A stretch of DNA of 64,000 nucleotides from Cytophagales bacterium (GTDB lineage Bacteria; Bacteroidota; Bacteroidia; Cytophagales; Spirosomataceae), in assembly GCA_013298125.1 (NCBI GenBank), contig JAAFJP010000012.1:93083-157082 (forward strand), written 5' to 3'. Below, piece after piece: positions 1-9,359 of the stretch; the first letter of the stretch is position 1, and the number at the start of each line of letters is the position of its first letter. The notes under the pieces are model-generated. The model did no database searches. It was not told the origin of the DNA and worked only from the letters and a program-made list of their open reading frames with translations. A program made the translations under genes and the position numbers.

Positions 1-916
1 CATCAGCAATATCACAGCCCATCGAAAACTTGCTCAAATGCCTAAATGACTCTTTGACAGATTCTTTGAAAGTACCATTTTTTTGATTGATGTAATAATA
101 ATCATCTTCGTGAAAGTCATTGGATACATAAATATCATCCCAACCATCATTGTTTACATCGGCAGTAACTACTCCTAAACCATAGCCCATCGCAGCCCCG
201 TAAATACCAGCAGTTTTACTAACATCTTTAAATTTGCCATTATCATTTCTCAACAGATAATCTCCCGCCTCATTATCACGCAATGAACGAGCCGACACTC
301 GGTCATACGAACTTACACTATGCACAGCGTGCGTAAGGATATAACAATCTAAGTCTCCATCTTTATCATAATCAAAAAAGGAAGCCTGAGTGGCAAATCC
401 TTTAAAATCTAAACCATATTCAGCCGCTTTCTCTGTGAAAGTTCCGTTTTGATTATTAATGTATAATTCATTTTTACCTACTAAACCCTTGTATTTGCCC
501 ACCACACTTACATATATATCCAACCAACCATCTGCGTTGATATCCACCATTGCCACACCTGTTTTCCAGTTAGATTTTCCTGCGACTCCTGCCGTTTGGG
601 TAATGTCCTTAAATTTCATGCTACCTTCATTCAAATAGAGCTTGTTTTCTCCTCGATTTGATATAAAATAAAGGTCGGTTTTTCCATCATTGTTCACATC
701 GCCAGATGATACCCCTCCACCATTGTAATAATACAGATAGTCCAGAATAGTGAGGCTATCGTTTTTTGTAATTTTATTGTTAAAACTAATATTAGTTGAT
801 GTGGAGCTAAGTTTTTTGAATAGTAGTTTTTCAGAGTTTCCTCCCTCATTTTTTGACTGGCAACCAATGGTAATAATACTCGTTACCACTATGATATTTA
901 GCAATAAATACTTCAT
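1..916 (-). CDS. FG-GAP/VCBS-repeat lipoprotein (CRTAC1/ASPIC-UnbV-like), C-terminus cut by window edge
   Basis: Translating the minus strand from the ATG at 914-916 gives about 305 codons open to the left edge. The protein starts MKYLLLNIIVVTSIITIGCQ, a lipoprotein signal with the Cys near residue 19. Repeats of the FG-GAP/VCBS type follow, e.g. GGGVSSGDVNNDGKTDLYF, GVAMVDINADGWLDIYV and GVVTADVNNDGWDDIYV, each a calcium-binding DxNxDGxxD loop. In the family these build an extracellular beta-propeller, often with a C-terminal ASPIC/UnbV domain, which here would lie outside the window. Such genes often sit beside SusC/SusD loci, as here, so a surface-exposed binding role is inferred. Substrate unknown. 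Confidence 0.85.
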   Translation of the reverse strand, partial: MKYLLLNIIVVTSIITIGCQSKNEGGNSEKLLFKKLSSTSTNISFNNKITKNDSLTILDYLYYYNGGGVSSGDVNNDGKTDLYFISNRGENKLYLNEGSMKFKDITQTAGVAGKSNWKTGVAMVDINADGWLDIYVSVVGKYKGLVGKNELYINNQNGTFTEKAAEYGLDFKGFATQASFFDYDKDGDLDCYILTHAVHSVSSYDRVSARSLRDNEAGDYLLRNDNGKFKDVSKTAGIYGAAMGYGLGVVTADVNNDGWDDIYVSNDFHEDDYYYINQKNGTFKESVKESFRHLSKFSMGCDIAD

Positions 917-938
917 TTTTTGTTTGTTAAGTTCAAGA

Positions 939-946
939 CAAAATTA
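939..946 (-). promoter_or_regulatory. possible -7 element for the FG-GAP lipoprotein gene
   Basis: On the minus strand this reads TAATTTTG, a match to the Bacteroidota -7 consensus TAnnTTTG, 22 bases before the ATG at 916. No good -33 TTTG is seen at the usual spacing, so the call is weak. Confidence 0.3.
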
Positions 947-1005
947 TCAATTAATAACGTTAAAAGGACTAAACAAGGTTATTGTTTTTTAGAGATAGGA
1001 TTATA

Positions 1006-1034
1006 AAAAAAGGGGCAAAAGATGCCCCTTTTTT
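1006..1034 (-). terminator. intrinsic terminator after susD
   Basis: Hairpin with arms AAAAAAGGGGCA and TGCCCCTTTTTT around a 5-base loop, with T-rich sequence on both strands. It lies 22 bases past the stop of the SusD gene read on the minus strand and would end the susC-susD transcript before the FG-GAP gene. Confidence 0.85.
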
Positions 1035-1055
1035 ACTTTTTTATTACACTAATTC

Positions 1056-2558
1056 TTAATAACCAGGGTTTTGCTTCAAGTTTGGATTAGAAGCCAAAGC
1101 GTTAGTAGGAATTGGGAATAACAAATATTTAGGATCCGACTTAGTATTCTTGTTTGTGTATGGATCCAAAAATTTACCAAAACGGATTTGGTCTTGACGA
1201 CGAACACCTTCCCAAAGCATTTCATAAGATCTTTCTTTGAAAATATCTTCAACAGTTACTGCTGTCAATGCTGGCATTTTAGAACGAGTACGAACTGCAT
1301 TCAATACTGGCAAAGCAGCAGCAGCTTGTCCTTGTCTTACTAATGCCTCTGCTTTTACCAACATGATGTCAGCCAAACGAAGAATCAAGAAATCGTTTTC
1401 ACCTTGTCCACCAGGAGCAGTAACATCTGGCTGGTACTTTGGAACACGAATACCATTTACTTCACTTGCATTTACCATTGGAGCATCTTTTGTAAAAATC
1501 AACAGATTACCTGGACGATCTTTTACTAATGAACCAGTAGTAGCTTTTGCAGGCCAACCTAAATCTGAATATTGTTGTCCTTCCCACATGATTGAACGAC
1601 GTGGATCTTTTGCATCAAAAGCATCGTAAACTTCAGCAATTACACAAAAGCCATTCCATGGTTCAGCACCAATCTGCTTATAGTGTAGAGTACGCATATA
1701 GAAGTTCATGTTAGGAAAACCCAAATCTCTTGCAGAAGAAAAAGCAGCTGCTAAAATAGTTTCAGTAGAGCCTTGATTAGCTATTTTGAAATTGTCAAAA
1801 TACTCACTTGCCAAACTATACTTACCAGAGTTAATTACAGCATCTGCGGCAGTAACAGCATCTGCCCAACGAGCAGTACCAGTCCAAACCTGAGCATTAA
1901 TATACAATTTAGCTAAGATAGCATTCGCAACTCCTTTATCAAAACGTCCATAAGGAGCTTTGTCTAACAAACCTGGCAAAGAAGCCTTCAATTCACTTTC
2001 AACGAAAGCAAAAACTTCAGCACGAGTCTTTTGTGCGGGTGGGTTGTTTGGATCAGACTGTGCTACTGTTACGATTGGAGCTGAACCAAAAGTATCGCAA
2101 AGCAAATAATAGTACCAAGCACGCAAAGCACGTGATTCAGCAATAAAAAGTGCTTTTTCCTTTACTGAATCTGGAGCTTTACTGAATGTTTCGATAGCGT
2201 TGTTTGCACGAGAAACACCTGTAAAAAGGTCATTCCATAAATCATTTACTAAGCCTTCGTTAGCACCAAAAGTATGCTGATTTAAACGAACCCATTGTCC
2301 ACCGTCTCCCCAGTCACCCCCACGAGTAGGAGCTTGTGTTTCGTCAGAAGTGTGCTGGCTTAAATTCCAGTAGTTCCAGATATAACCACGAAGCGAAGCA
2401 TACGCAGGAACCAACGCTGATTCAAATGATGCCGTGTTTACAAAAAAGTTTTCTGGCTTTGCATCACTGTATGGTTTTTCAACCAAGTCAGTACATGCAG
2501 TTGTTGAAAGAAGACCTATCCCCAAAACAAGAGATGACCTCAAAAGATATTTTTTCAT
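1056..2558 (-). CDS. SusD/RagB-family nutrient-binding outer membrane lipoprotein
   Basis: A 500-residue protein starting MKKYLLRSSLVLGIG with a lipobox LSTTAC, so the mature protein is tethered by Cys22 or so. SusD proteins sit as a lid on the SusC barrel and capture oligosaccharides or other nutrients at the cell surface. The TPR-like helical body and the C-terminal block with ADIMLVKAEALVRQG and NAVRTRSKMP, ending near LLFPIP, are typical of the family. It follows the SusC gene by 132 bases containing a strong hairpin, the standard order in these operons. The substrate cannot be told from sequence. Confidence 0.95.
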   Translation of the reverse strand: MKKYLLRSSLVLGIGLLSTTACTDLVEKPYSDAKPENFFVNTASFESALVPAYASLRGYIWNYWNLSQHTSDETQAPTRGGDWGDGGQWVRLNQHTFGANEGLVNDLWNDLFTGVSRANNAIETFSKAPDSVKEKALFIAESRALRAWYYYLLCDTFGSAPIVTVAQSDPNNPPAQKTRAEVFAFVESELKASLPGLLDKAPYGRFDKGVANAILAKLYINAQVWTGTARWADAVTAADAVINSGKYSLASEYFDNFKIANQGSTETILAAAFSSARDLGFPNMNFYMRTLHYKQIGAEPWNGFCVIAEVYDAFDAKDPRRSIMWEGQQYSDLGWPAKATTGSLVKDRPGNLLIFTKDAPMVNASEVNGIRVPKYQPDVTAPGGQGENDFLILRLADIMLVKAEALVRQGQAAAALPVLNAVRTRSKMPALTAVTVEDIFKERSYEMLWEGVRRQDQIRFGKFLDPYTNKNTKSDPKYLLFPIPTNALASNPNLKQNPGY

Positions 2559-2641
2559 CTGTTTATTAATTAAATATTTTTGTATAAATGATTAATTTAA
2601 AAAGTATAATCATAACAATTTAATAATGATTCGTTCAATAC

Positions 2642-2689
2642 TAATGTTTTAACAATTATTATTAAATCCTAATAATTGTTAAAACATTA
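2642..2689 (-). other. hairpin between susC and susD
   Basis: A perfect 19-base inverted repeat (arms 2642-2660 and 2671-2689, TAATGTTTTAACAATTATT and its complement) with a 10-base loop begins one base past the SusC stop codon. It has no clear U-run. It may attenuate or stabilise the transcript so that the two products are made in different amounts; this is inference. Confidence 0.75.
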
Positions 2690-2690
2690 A

Positions 2691-5600
2691 TTAAAATCCT
2701 AATTGCACACCAAAGATAACATTGCGTGGTAATGGATAAGCCAAATAGTCAAGACTCAAACCAGTTGTACCATTTGCTCCCTCAAGCGGAGTATTGATTG
2801 CTGGGTCATATCCTTTGTATGAAGTAAATACGTGAAGGTTTTGAGCCGAGGCATAAATACGAGCATTCTTCACATACTTGTTACTTCCCAATTTATAACC
2901 AACGGTTACGTTAGCAATACGTAAGAAATTCCCACTTGACAAAAAGTCTTCGTTAAATTTCGTTGCAGGATCATTATACAAAGGCTTAACTGCACCATAG
3001 CTATTTTTTGTGATGTTATCTAAACGGCTAAATTCATAAAACGTATTGTTCAAGATTTTGTTTCCACCAGAATATTGTAAGAAGATACTTGCATCCAAAT
3101 TACCGTAAGTGAAGCTATTGTTTAAACCACCATACCAAGTTGGCAAACCACTACCAAAAGAAATACTTTCGCCAGATTTAGCTAAATCAATGCTTGATTT
3201 AGCACCATAAGTAGGTGTTTCATATCCACCTGTACCTACTTGCTTACTTGCAATTGGATCTAAAATATAAGTACCTACTGGATATCCCACTTTCAAGACT
3301 TGCACAGGAGCATTAGAAGCACCCGCACCTACACCTCTGGCAAATACTAAGAAATCATTACCACTGGCAATTTCTGTAACTTCATTTTTCAAAGTCGTGA
3401 AATTGAAGTTTGTCTTCCATGTAAAGTCCTTAGTCTCTACGTTAGTCGTGTTGATTTCAAGTTCAATACCTGTGTTTTTCATTCCTCCTACGTTTGCCAA
3501 CTGGTTATCAAATGGAGCAGGTTGTGGTACAGGAATTTTGTAAAGTAGATTATTGGTAGTCTTACTGAAGAATTCAATTGAACCTTGAATACGGTTGTTT
3601 AAGATACCGTAGTCAAGACCGAAGTTCAAAGAAGATGTTGATTCCCATTGCAAATTTGGGTTAGATGCACGAGAAAGACCAGTTCCTGATTTAAACGCAT
3701 TATCAAGTATTGCAGATTTACCAGGGTCAGCAACCACAGTAGTCAATGAAGAATATGGATCGATATTAGCATTACCAACAGTTCCCCATCCTGCACGGAA
3801 TTTTAAATTAGAGAATAACTTTTGGTTTTTCATGAAATCTTCATCCGAGATTCTCCAACCTACAGAGAACGATGGGAAAATACCATACTTGTTATTATCT
3901 CCAAATACGGATGCACCATCACGACGCAAGGTAGCAGTAACCAAATATTTTCCAGCAATGTCATAATTAACACGACCAAAGAAAGATTGAATTTCTCTCA
4001 AAGTACGTTCTGAGGTTGAAGGTACAGTACCATCTGAACCAGACTCCAATCTATTAGTACCAAGTACATCATTCAAGAAACCACGCACCGTGATGCCAGA
4101 AACTTGTTTATCAAAAGTTTGATAAGAAAAACCTCCTAGTACAGAAAGGTTCTGATTAGAGCCTATTTTCTTATTGTAACTCAAAGTATAATCGATCTGA
4201 TAACTGGCTAATTTAACATTACCTACAGTTGCAACACCACCAAAAGGCTTGTAATTCAATAAATCTTGAGAGTAGTATGAATTACGATTTCCTGTTGATG
4301 TGTTAGCTGAAACAAAGGCTTTTGCTTTTAAACCTGGCAAAATCTCTAATTCAGCCGAGAAGTTAGCTAATAAACGGTCGATGTTAATACGGTCGTCAAC
4401 AAGGCTAATCATTGCCAATGGGTTTGGGTTTGATGCAGATAGTTGATTGAAAGAACCGTCAGCATTTATTAAAGGAACAGTTGGATTCCATTTGTAAAGA
4501 CCTGCAAGGATACCACCACGGAAATCTCCACCCCCACCTGATGCAGGAACTTCCTTGCGAGCCTCACGAGAACCCGTTAACCCAAAATCTAATAATAATT
4601 TATTGTCCAACGCTTTCTGTTGCAAATTTACACGAGCCGAATAACGATCCATGTTACCACCTTTCACGATACCTTCCTGACCAGCATAACTCAAAGAAAC
4701 ATAGTAATTAGAGTTATCTGAGCCACCACTGAATCCTAAAGCGTGATTTTTCAAAGCACCTGTCTGGAATACTTCTTTCTGTAAGTCAACGTTAGCATTT
4801 CCACCAGCAGCTCCGCCATTGGCTTTTGAGATTGCTCTCCATTCATCAGCACTAACTAAATCAACGCCTTGACGAAGGTTAGAGAAGCCATAATAGCCAT
4901 CATAAGTGACACGTCCCGCACCTTTTGCACCTCTTTTGGTTGTAACCAAAACTACACCGTTAGCAGCACGAGCACCATAAATAGCCGTTGCAGATGCATC
5001 TTTCAAAATGTCAATCGAGGCAATATCACCTGGATTCAAGAAGTTCAAAGGGTTTGAATCTTCATTGTTTGGAATACCTGAATTGGTATTGTTTGAACGA
5101 GCGTTACTTGCTGGATTTGTTGAAGTGTTGTCTAAAGGCACACCATCGATTACGTACAATGGATCGTTACCTGCCGTGATTGAAGTACCTCCACGAATAC
5201 GTACAGAAGTCTTAGCACCAGGAGAACCATTGTTTTGAACAATGTTTACACCTGAAGCACGTCCTTGCATCAATTGGTCAGCAGAAGCACTAACACCAGG
5301 GTTGAAATCCGCCGCTTTCAAAGCAGAAACCGAACCTGTGATGTCTCTTTTTTGTTGAGTACCGTAACCTACAACAACTACCTCATCAAGAGATTTGTCT
5401 TCTGATACTAATCTCACATCAAGCGTTGAGCGATTGCCAACAGCAACGTCTTGCTTTGCAAAACCTACAAAAGAGAATGATAATGTCGCATTTGCTGGTA
5501 CAGCAATTTTGTAAGCACCATTGACATCTGTCTGTGTACCTTTATTAGTACCTTTCACCGCTACGGTTACACCAGGCAAGCCTGACCCGCCATCGTCTGT

Positions 5601-5747
5601 TACTTTACCTGTAACATTTCTGTCCTGAGCATACACGCCCACAGACACCAGCATAGTAATAGCCATCAATGCTACTTTCATGAAAGTATTTGATGCTACA
5701 CCTTGTCGCATCGAGCGACCAAACCACTTGTAAAAATGATTATTCAT
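2691..5747 (-). CDS. SusC/RagA-family TonB-linked outer membrane transporter
   Basis: 1018 residues. Residues 1-41 form a long N-terminal leader ending near VGVYAQ, as is common in Cytophagales. Residues about 44-120 are a carboxypeptidase-D-regulatory-like domain (GKVTDDGGSGLPGVTVAVKG). The plug follows from about 123 (LDEVVVVGYGTQQKRDITG), with the SusC signature region PLYVIDGVPLD and ILKDASATAIYGARAANGV. The rest is a 22-strand barrel ending in aromatic FGVQLGF. It imports bulky ligands caught by the SusD partner, driven by TonB-ExbBD. It is the first gene of a minus-strand operon with SusD. Ligand unknown; no glycosidase sits next to it. Confidence 0.96.
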   Translation of the reverse strand: MNNHFYKWFGRSMRQGVASNTFMKVALMAITMLVSVGVYAQDRNVTGKVTDDGGSGLPGVTVAVKGTNKGTQTDVNGAYKIAVPANATLSFSFVGFAKQDVAVGNRSTLDVRLVSEDKSLDEVVVVGYGTQQKRDITGSVSALKAADFNPGVSASADQLMQGRASGVNIVQNNGSPGAKTSVRIRGGTSITAGNDPLYVIDGVPLDNTSTNPASNARSNNTNSGIPNNEDSNPLNFLNPGDIASIDILKDASATAIYGARAANGVVLVTTKRGAKGAGRVTYDGYYGFSNLRQGVDLVSADEWRAISKANGGAAGGNANVDLQKEVFQTGALKNHALGFSGGSDNSNYYVSLSYAGQEGIVKGGNMDRYSARVNLQQKALDNKLLLDFGLTGSREARKEVPASGGGGDFRGGILAGLYKWNPTVPLINADGSFNQLSASNPNPLAMISLVDDRINIDRLLANFSAELEILPGLKAKAFVSANTSTGNRNSYYSQDLLNYKPFGGVATVGNVKLASYQIDYTLSYNKKIGSNQNLSVLGGFSYQTFDKQVSGITVRGFLNDVLGTNRLESGSDGTVPSTSERTLREIQSFFGRVNYDIAGKYLVTATLRRDGASVFGDNNKYGIFPSFSVGWRISDEDFMKNQKLFSNLKFRAGWGTVGNANIDPYSSLTTVVADPGKSAILDNAFKSGTGLSRASNPNLQWESTSSLNFGLDYGILNNRIQGSIEFFSKTTNNLLYKIPVPQPAPFDNQLANVGGMKNTGIELEINTTNVETKDFTWKTNFNFTTLKNEVTEIASGNDFLVFARGVGAGASNAPVQVLKVGYPVGTYILDPIASKQVGTGGYETPTYGAKSSIDLAKSGESISFGSGLPTWYGGLNNSFTYGNLDASIFLQYSGGNKILNNTFYEFSRLDNITKNSYGAVKPLYNDPATKFNEDFLSSGNFLRIANVTVGYKLGSNKYVKNARIYASAQNLHVFTSYKGYDPAINTPLEGANGTTGLSLDYLAYPLPRNVIFGVQLGF

Positions 5748-6269
5748 AAGGTTTTGTTAAGATTGGAAATGGTTAATGAAAAATTTAACACTTGCATATT
5801 TATCCTTACTTATGTAGAGGATGTTAAGTAAAAATACCAATGTTCTGCCTAAGCTGAAGATTTGTTATGGGTTAGGCAAATTTGGCACTTTCACAAGACT
5901 AAATATGAAATTGCTTTAAAAATATCTTACAAAATAGGTGAGAATATTTTTATAATTCAACTTTTTTTAAGAAAAATTTTATTTAATACGTTCTTTATCA
6001 AATTAGTAAATTGTACTTAATTTGACTCTGCAAAGTTTAGCACACATTAGAACAGTGTTTGCAAAAGTTTGCAAGATTCATTGAATATAGCCTTTTTGTT
6101 AAATAATGTTAAAAAAAGACCCCATTAAATATTCATAATAATTTGTACTTTTCTAATATAAATAGCCCTAAAAAATATTTCAAGCAACATCGAATAGAAT
6201 TTATTGGTAAATTTGTCTTTTAAAAATATAACTTAGAAAAAGTATATCTTTCTTCGTAAAATCCAAAAA
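5748..6269. other. AT-rich divergent intergenic region
   Basis: 522 bases between the divergent SusC and FAD/Fe-S oxidase genes. It is very AT-rich, holds no convincing ORF, and must carry the promoters of both operons. Apart from the candidate -7 box at 6208-6215 I see no clear operator or hairpin. Confidence 0.6.
6208..6215 (+). promoter_or_regulatory. candidate -7 element for the FAD/Fe-S oxidase gene
   Basis: TAAATTTG matches TAnnTTTG exactly, 54 bases before the ATG. The nearest upstream TTTC (6178-6181) is 26 bases away, longer than the usual 19-23, so the promoter call is tentative. Confidence 0.35.
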
Positions 6270-9269
6270 ATGATTAATAATCAGCTACTTACAAAATTTG
6301 CTACTGAATTAGAAGGCGAACTGCACTTTGATACCGTCATGCGTACACTTTACGCTACAGATGCCTCTGCGTATCGGGAGATGCCAACGGCGGTAGCTAT
6401 TCCCAAAACTGTCTCCGATATTAAGAAATTAATCAATTTCGCTCGTGAAAATGGTTCGTCTATTATTCCTCGGACGGCTGGGACATCTTTGGCTGGACAA
6501 GTTGTGGGTAATGGAATAGTGGTAGATGTTTCTAAGAATTTTACGCAAATTTTGGAAATAAATAAAGATGAACATTGGGTACGGGTTCAGCCTGGGGTGG
6601 TGCGTGATGTGTTGAACATGGAATTGAAGAAACATGGACTCTTCTTTGGTCCTGAGACTTCAACTGCCAACCGTGCAATGATTGGAGGAATGGTTGGGAA
6701 CAATTCATGTGGTTCAAATTCGGTGGTTTATGGTTCTACTCGTGAGCATTTGATGGAAGTGAAGGCGATTTTAGCAGATGGTTCAGAAGTGGAGTTTAAG
6801 GGTTCAGGTGTTCAAGAGTTCAAAGGTTTATTGAACACGGCTGAACGCAAAAATGGAACGGCAAGTTTATCCGAAAAAATTTATAGAGAAACTAATAAAA
6901 TCTTAGCTGATAAGTCTAATCAATCTGAAATCAGAAAAGAATTCCCAAAGCCAACTATCGAAAGACGAAACACAGGTTATGCCTTAGATATGCTTTTGAA
7001 TTGTGAGCCTTTTACTGAAGGTGGAAAGCCTTTTAATTTCTGTGAACTCATTGCGGGTTCAGAAGGTACGCTTTGCTTTTTGACAGAAATAAAACTTCAC
7101 GTCGATGATCTCCCTCCTTCTGAGATTGGTTTGGTGTGTGGACATTTCAATACAGTTGATGAATCGTTAAGGGCAAATTTGATTGCTTTGAAATATAAAC
7201 CTTCTGCCTCTGAGTTGATGGATCATTATATTCTGGAATGTACCAAAGCTAATAAAGAACATAGCCAAAATCGTTTCTTCGTTCAAGGTGACCCTGGGGC
7301 AATTTTGGTAGTTGAATTAAGAGGAAATTCTCGGGAGGAAATAGAACAAAAAGCCGTAGCAATGGAGGCTGAAATGCGAGCGGCTAATTTGGGCTATCAT
7401 TTTCCAGTGGTTTATGGAGCTGATACCAAGAAGGTTTGGGATTTGAGAAAAGCAGGTTTAGGTTTACTTTCAAATCTCCCAGGTGACGAAAAAGCGGTTG
7501 CCGTAATTGAAGATACTGCCGTGGATGTCAATGACTTACCTGATTTTATTCGTGAGTTTAATGAGATTTTGGATAAAAATAATCTCTACTGTGTACATTA
7601 TGCTCATGCGGGTTCGGGCGAGATTCATTTACGACCTATTATTAATCTGAAAACGGTTGAGGGAAATAAACAATTTCGTTTGATTGCGGAGGAGATTGCG
7701 ACTTTGGTGAAAAAATATAAAGGTTCGCTTTCGGGTGAACATGGTGACGGGCGTTTGCGTGGGGAGTTTATCAAGCAAATGGTAGGCGAACATAACTACC
7801 AATTGATGAAGGATGTGAAGCAAATTTGGGACCCGTACAATGTTTTTAATCCTAACAAAATCGTGGATACGCCTCCGATGGATACGTTCCTACGATACAC
7901 GCCTGGGCAACAAACGCCTGAATTTGAGACGACTTTTAGATTTACTGACCAAAATATTTTGCAACACGCCGAACAATGCAACGGTTCAGGAGATTGCAGA
8001 AAAACGCACCTCTCGGGCGGAACGATGTGTCCTTCATACATGGCTACTCGTAACGAAATGGAAACTACTCGGGCGAGGGCAAATATTTTGAGGGAATTTT
8101 TGACGAATTCGGATAAAGCCAATCGTTTTGACCATAAGGAAATCAAGGAGGTCATGGATTTGTGTTTGGCTTGTAAAGGTTGTAAATCTGACTGTCCTTC
8201 TAACGTGGATGTGGCGAAGTTGAAGATGGAATTTTTACATCAATACTACAAAGAAAATGGCGTGCCGATTCGTAGTCGTTTGGTGGGTAATTTTTCAACC
8301 CTCTCAAAAGTGGCTTCTTACGTTCCGTGGGCTTATAATTTGATTTTTGATACGCCTTTTTTACGTAGAATCGCCAATACGGTTGTGGGTTTCCATCCTG
8401 ATAGAACGATGCCTTTATTGGCGAAAAAGACGTTTATGAAGAGCTATCGGCAGTCGGCAGTCAGCAATCAGCAATCGGCAATCGGCAGTCAGCAGTTAAA
8501 TTTAGAAAGCCATTTGCCGAAAGCCGAGAGCCGAAAGTCGAGAACCGTCCATCTTTTCGTAGATGAATTTACCAATTATAATGATGTAGAAATCGGTATC
8601 ACTGCAGTTAAATTATTGAATCGTTTGGGATATGAAGTCATCGTTCCGAGTCATGTAGAATCTGGTCGTCCGCAATTATCAAAAGGGCTTTTGGATGATG
8701 CTAAACGCCTTGCTAATCAGAATGTTAGTTTGTTGAAAGATATAATTACAGAGGACATTCCACTCGTTGGAATTGAGCCTTCTGCCATCTTGACTTTCAG
8801 AGATGAGTATCCTGATTTGGTTGATAAAAATTTGGAAGAAGGTGCTAAAAGTTTAGCAAAAAATGTCTTTATGATTGAGGAGTTTTTATCGAAAGAAATT
8901 GAAGCAAAACGCATTTCAAAAAGTGCATTTACTACCGAAAAACGTTTGATAAAACTACACGGTCATTGTCAGCAAAAATCATTGTCGAGCATGATTCCTG
9001 CAAAGAGAACGCTCTCATTACCAGAGAATTATGAAGTACAATTAATACCGTCGGGATGTTGTGGGATGGCGGGTTCTTTTGGGTATGAAAAAGAGCATTT
9101 TGAACTCTCAAACCAGATTGGTGAGTTGGTACTTTTCCCGACGATTCGCCAGCAAGGTGAAGATGTAATTATAGCTGCTTCGGGTACAAGTTGTCGCCAT
9201 CAAATTCATGATGGAACTGGACGGACAGCCAAGCACGCTGTTGAGATTTTGTTTGAAGCGTTGGTATAG
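6270..9269 (+). CDS. FAD-binding and Fe-S-binding oxidoreductase (D-lactate/D-2-hydroxyacid dehydrogenase type)
   Basis: 999 residues, a fusion of a GlcD/Dld-type flavoprotein with a GlpC-type iron-sulfur part (YdiJ-like layout). The N-terminal FAD_binding_4 domain has IIPRTAGTSLAGQVVG and GGMVGNNSCGSNS; the FAD-oxidase C-terminal domain includes HYAHAGSGEIHLRP and SGEHGDGRLRG. Two ferredoxin clusters follow: CNGSGDCRK with CPSY, and CLACKGCKSDCPSNVD. The C-terminal CCG domain has HGHCQQKS and SGCCGMAGSFGYE. The family oxidises D-2-hydroxyacids such as D-lactate and passes electrons to the respiratory chain at the inner membrane face. Oddity: residues about 727-758, a Ser/Gln-rich linker before the CCG domain, are encoded by heptamer repeats. 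Confidence 0.92.
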   Translation: MINNQLLTKFATELEGELHFDTVMRTLYATDASAYREMPTAVAIPKTVSDIKKLINFARENGSSIIPRTAGTSLAGQVVGNGIVVDVSKNFTQILEINKDEHWVRVQPGVVRDVLNMELKKHGLFFGPETSTANRAMIGGMVGNNSCGSNSVVYGSTREHLMEVKAILADGSEVEFKGSGVQEFKGLLNTAERKNGTASLSEKIYRETNKILADKSNQSEIRKEFPKPTIERRNTGYALDMLLNCEPFTEGGKPFNFCELIAGSEGTLCFLTEIKLHVDDLPPSEIGLVCGHFNTVDESLRANLIALKYKPSASELMDHYILECTKANKEHSQNRFFVQGDPGAILVVELRGNSREEIEQKAVAMEAEMRAANLGYHFPVVYGADTKKVWDLRKAGLGLLSNLPGDEKAVAVIEDTAVDVNDLPDFIREFNEILDKNNLYCVHYAHAGSGEIHLRPIINLKTVEGNKQFRLIAEEIATLVKKYKGSLSGEHGDGRLRGEFIKQMVGEHNYQLMKDVKQIWDPYNVFNPNKIVDTPPMDTFLRYTPGQQTPEFETTFRFTDQNILQHAEQCNGSGDCRKTHLSGGTMCPSYMATRNEMETTRARANILREFLTNSDKANRFDHKEIKEVMDLCLACKGCKSDCPSNVDVAKLKMEFLHQYYKENGVPIRSRLVGNFSTLSKVASYVPWAYNLIFDTPFLRRIANTVVGFHPDRTMPLLAKKTFMKSYRQSAVSNQQSAIGSQQLNLESHLPKAESRKSRTVHLFVDEFTNYNDVEIGITAVKLLNRLGYEVIVPSHVESGRPQLSKGLLDDAKRLANQNVSLLKDIITEDIPLVGIEPSAILTFRDEYPDLVDKNLEEGAKSLAKNVFMIEEFLSKEIEAKRISKSAFTTEKRLIKLHGHCQQKSLSSMIPAKRTLSLPENYEVQLIPSGCCGMAGSFGYEKEHFELSNQIGELVLFPTIRQQGEDVIIAASGTSCRHQIHDGTGRTAKHAVEILFEALV
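8448..8543. repeat. two heptamer arrays inside a coding sequence
   Basis: Seven consecutive heptamers of form CRGCART occupy 8448-8496, and four of form GYCGARA occupy 8516-8543, with 19 bases between. Such strings usually fill gaps between genes in this group; here they are read through in frame as a linker (about residues 727-758) of the FAD/Fe-S oxidase. Confidence 0.9.
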
Positions 9270-9281
9270 TATTGTAATCAA

Positions 9282-9312
9282 CCCTTGCAAGCGTTCAAAA
9301 CGCTTGCAAGGG
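9282..9312 (+). terminator. intrinsic terminator after the FAD/Fe-S oxidase gene
   Basis: Perfect 12-base stem CCCTTGCAAGCG / CGCTTGCAAGGG with a 7-base loop TTCAAAA, followed by a T-rich stretch. The TTCAAAA loop with CCCTTG-type arms resembles the hairpin at 55898-55928, so it may belong to a repeat family too. Confidence 0.8.
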
Positions 9313-9359
9313 CTTTAAATTTTACTTTGACGGTCTAAAAAAGTAATCTATTTTATAAA

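Noticed and set aside
750..992. 80-aa ORF on the plus strand
   Set aside because: It lies opposite the FG-GAP lipoprotein start and signal peptide and reads as a low-complexity Phe/Leu string.
8448..8543. Frameshift or assembly error in the FAD/Fe-S oxidase
   Set aside because: The frame stays open through both arrays and the domains on each side are intact and in the same frame, so it is better read as a linker.
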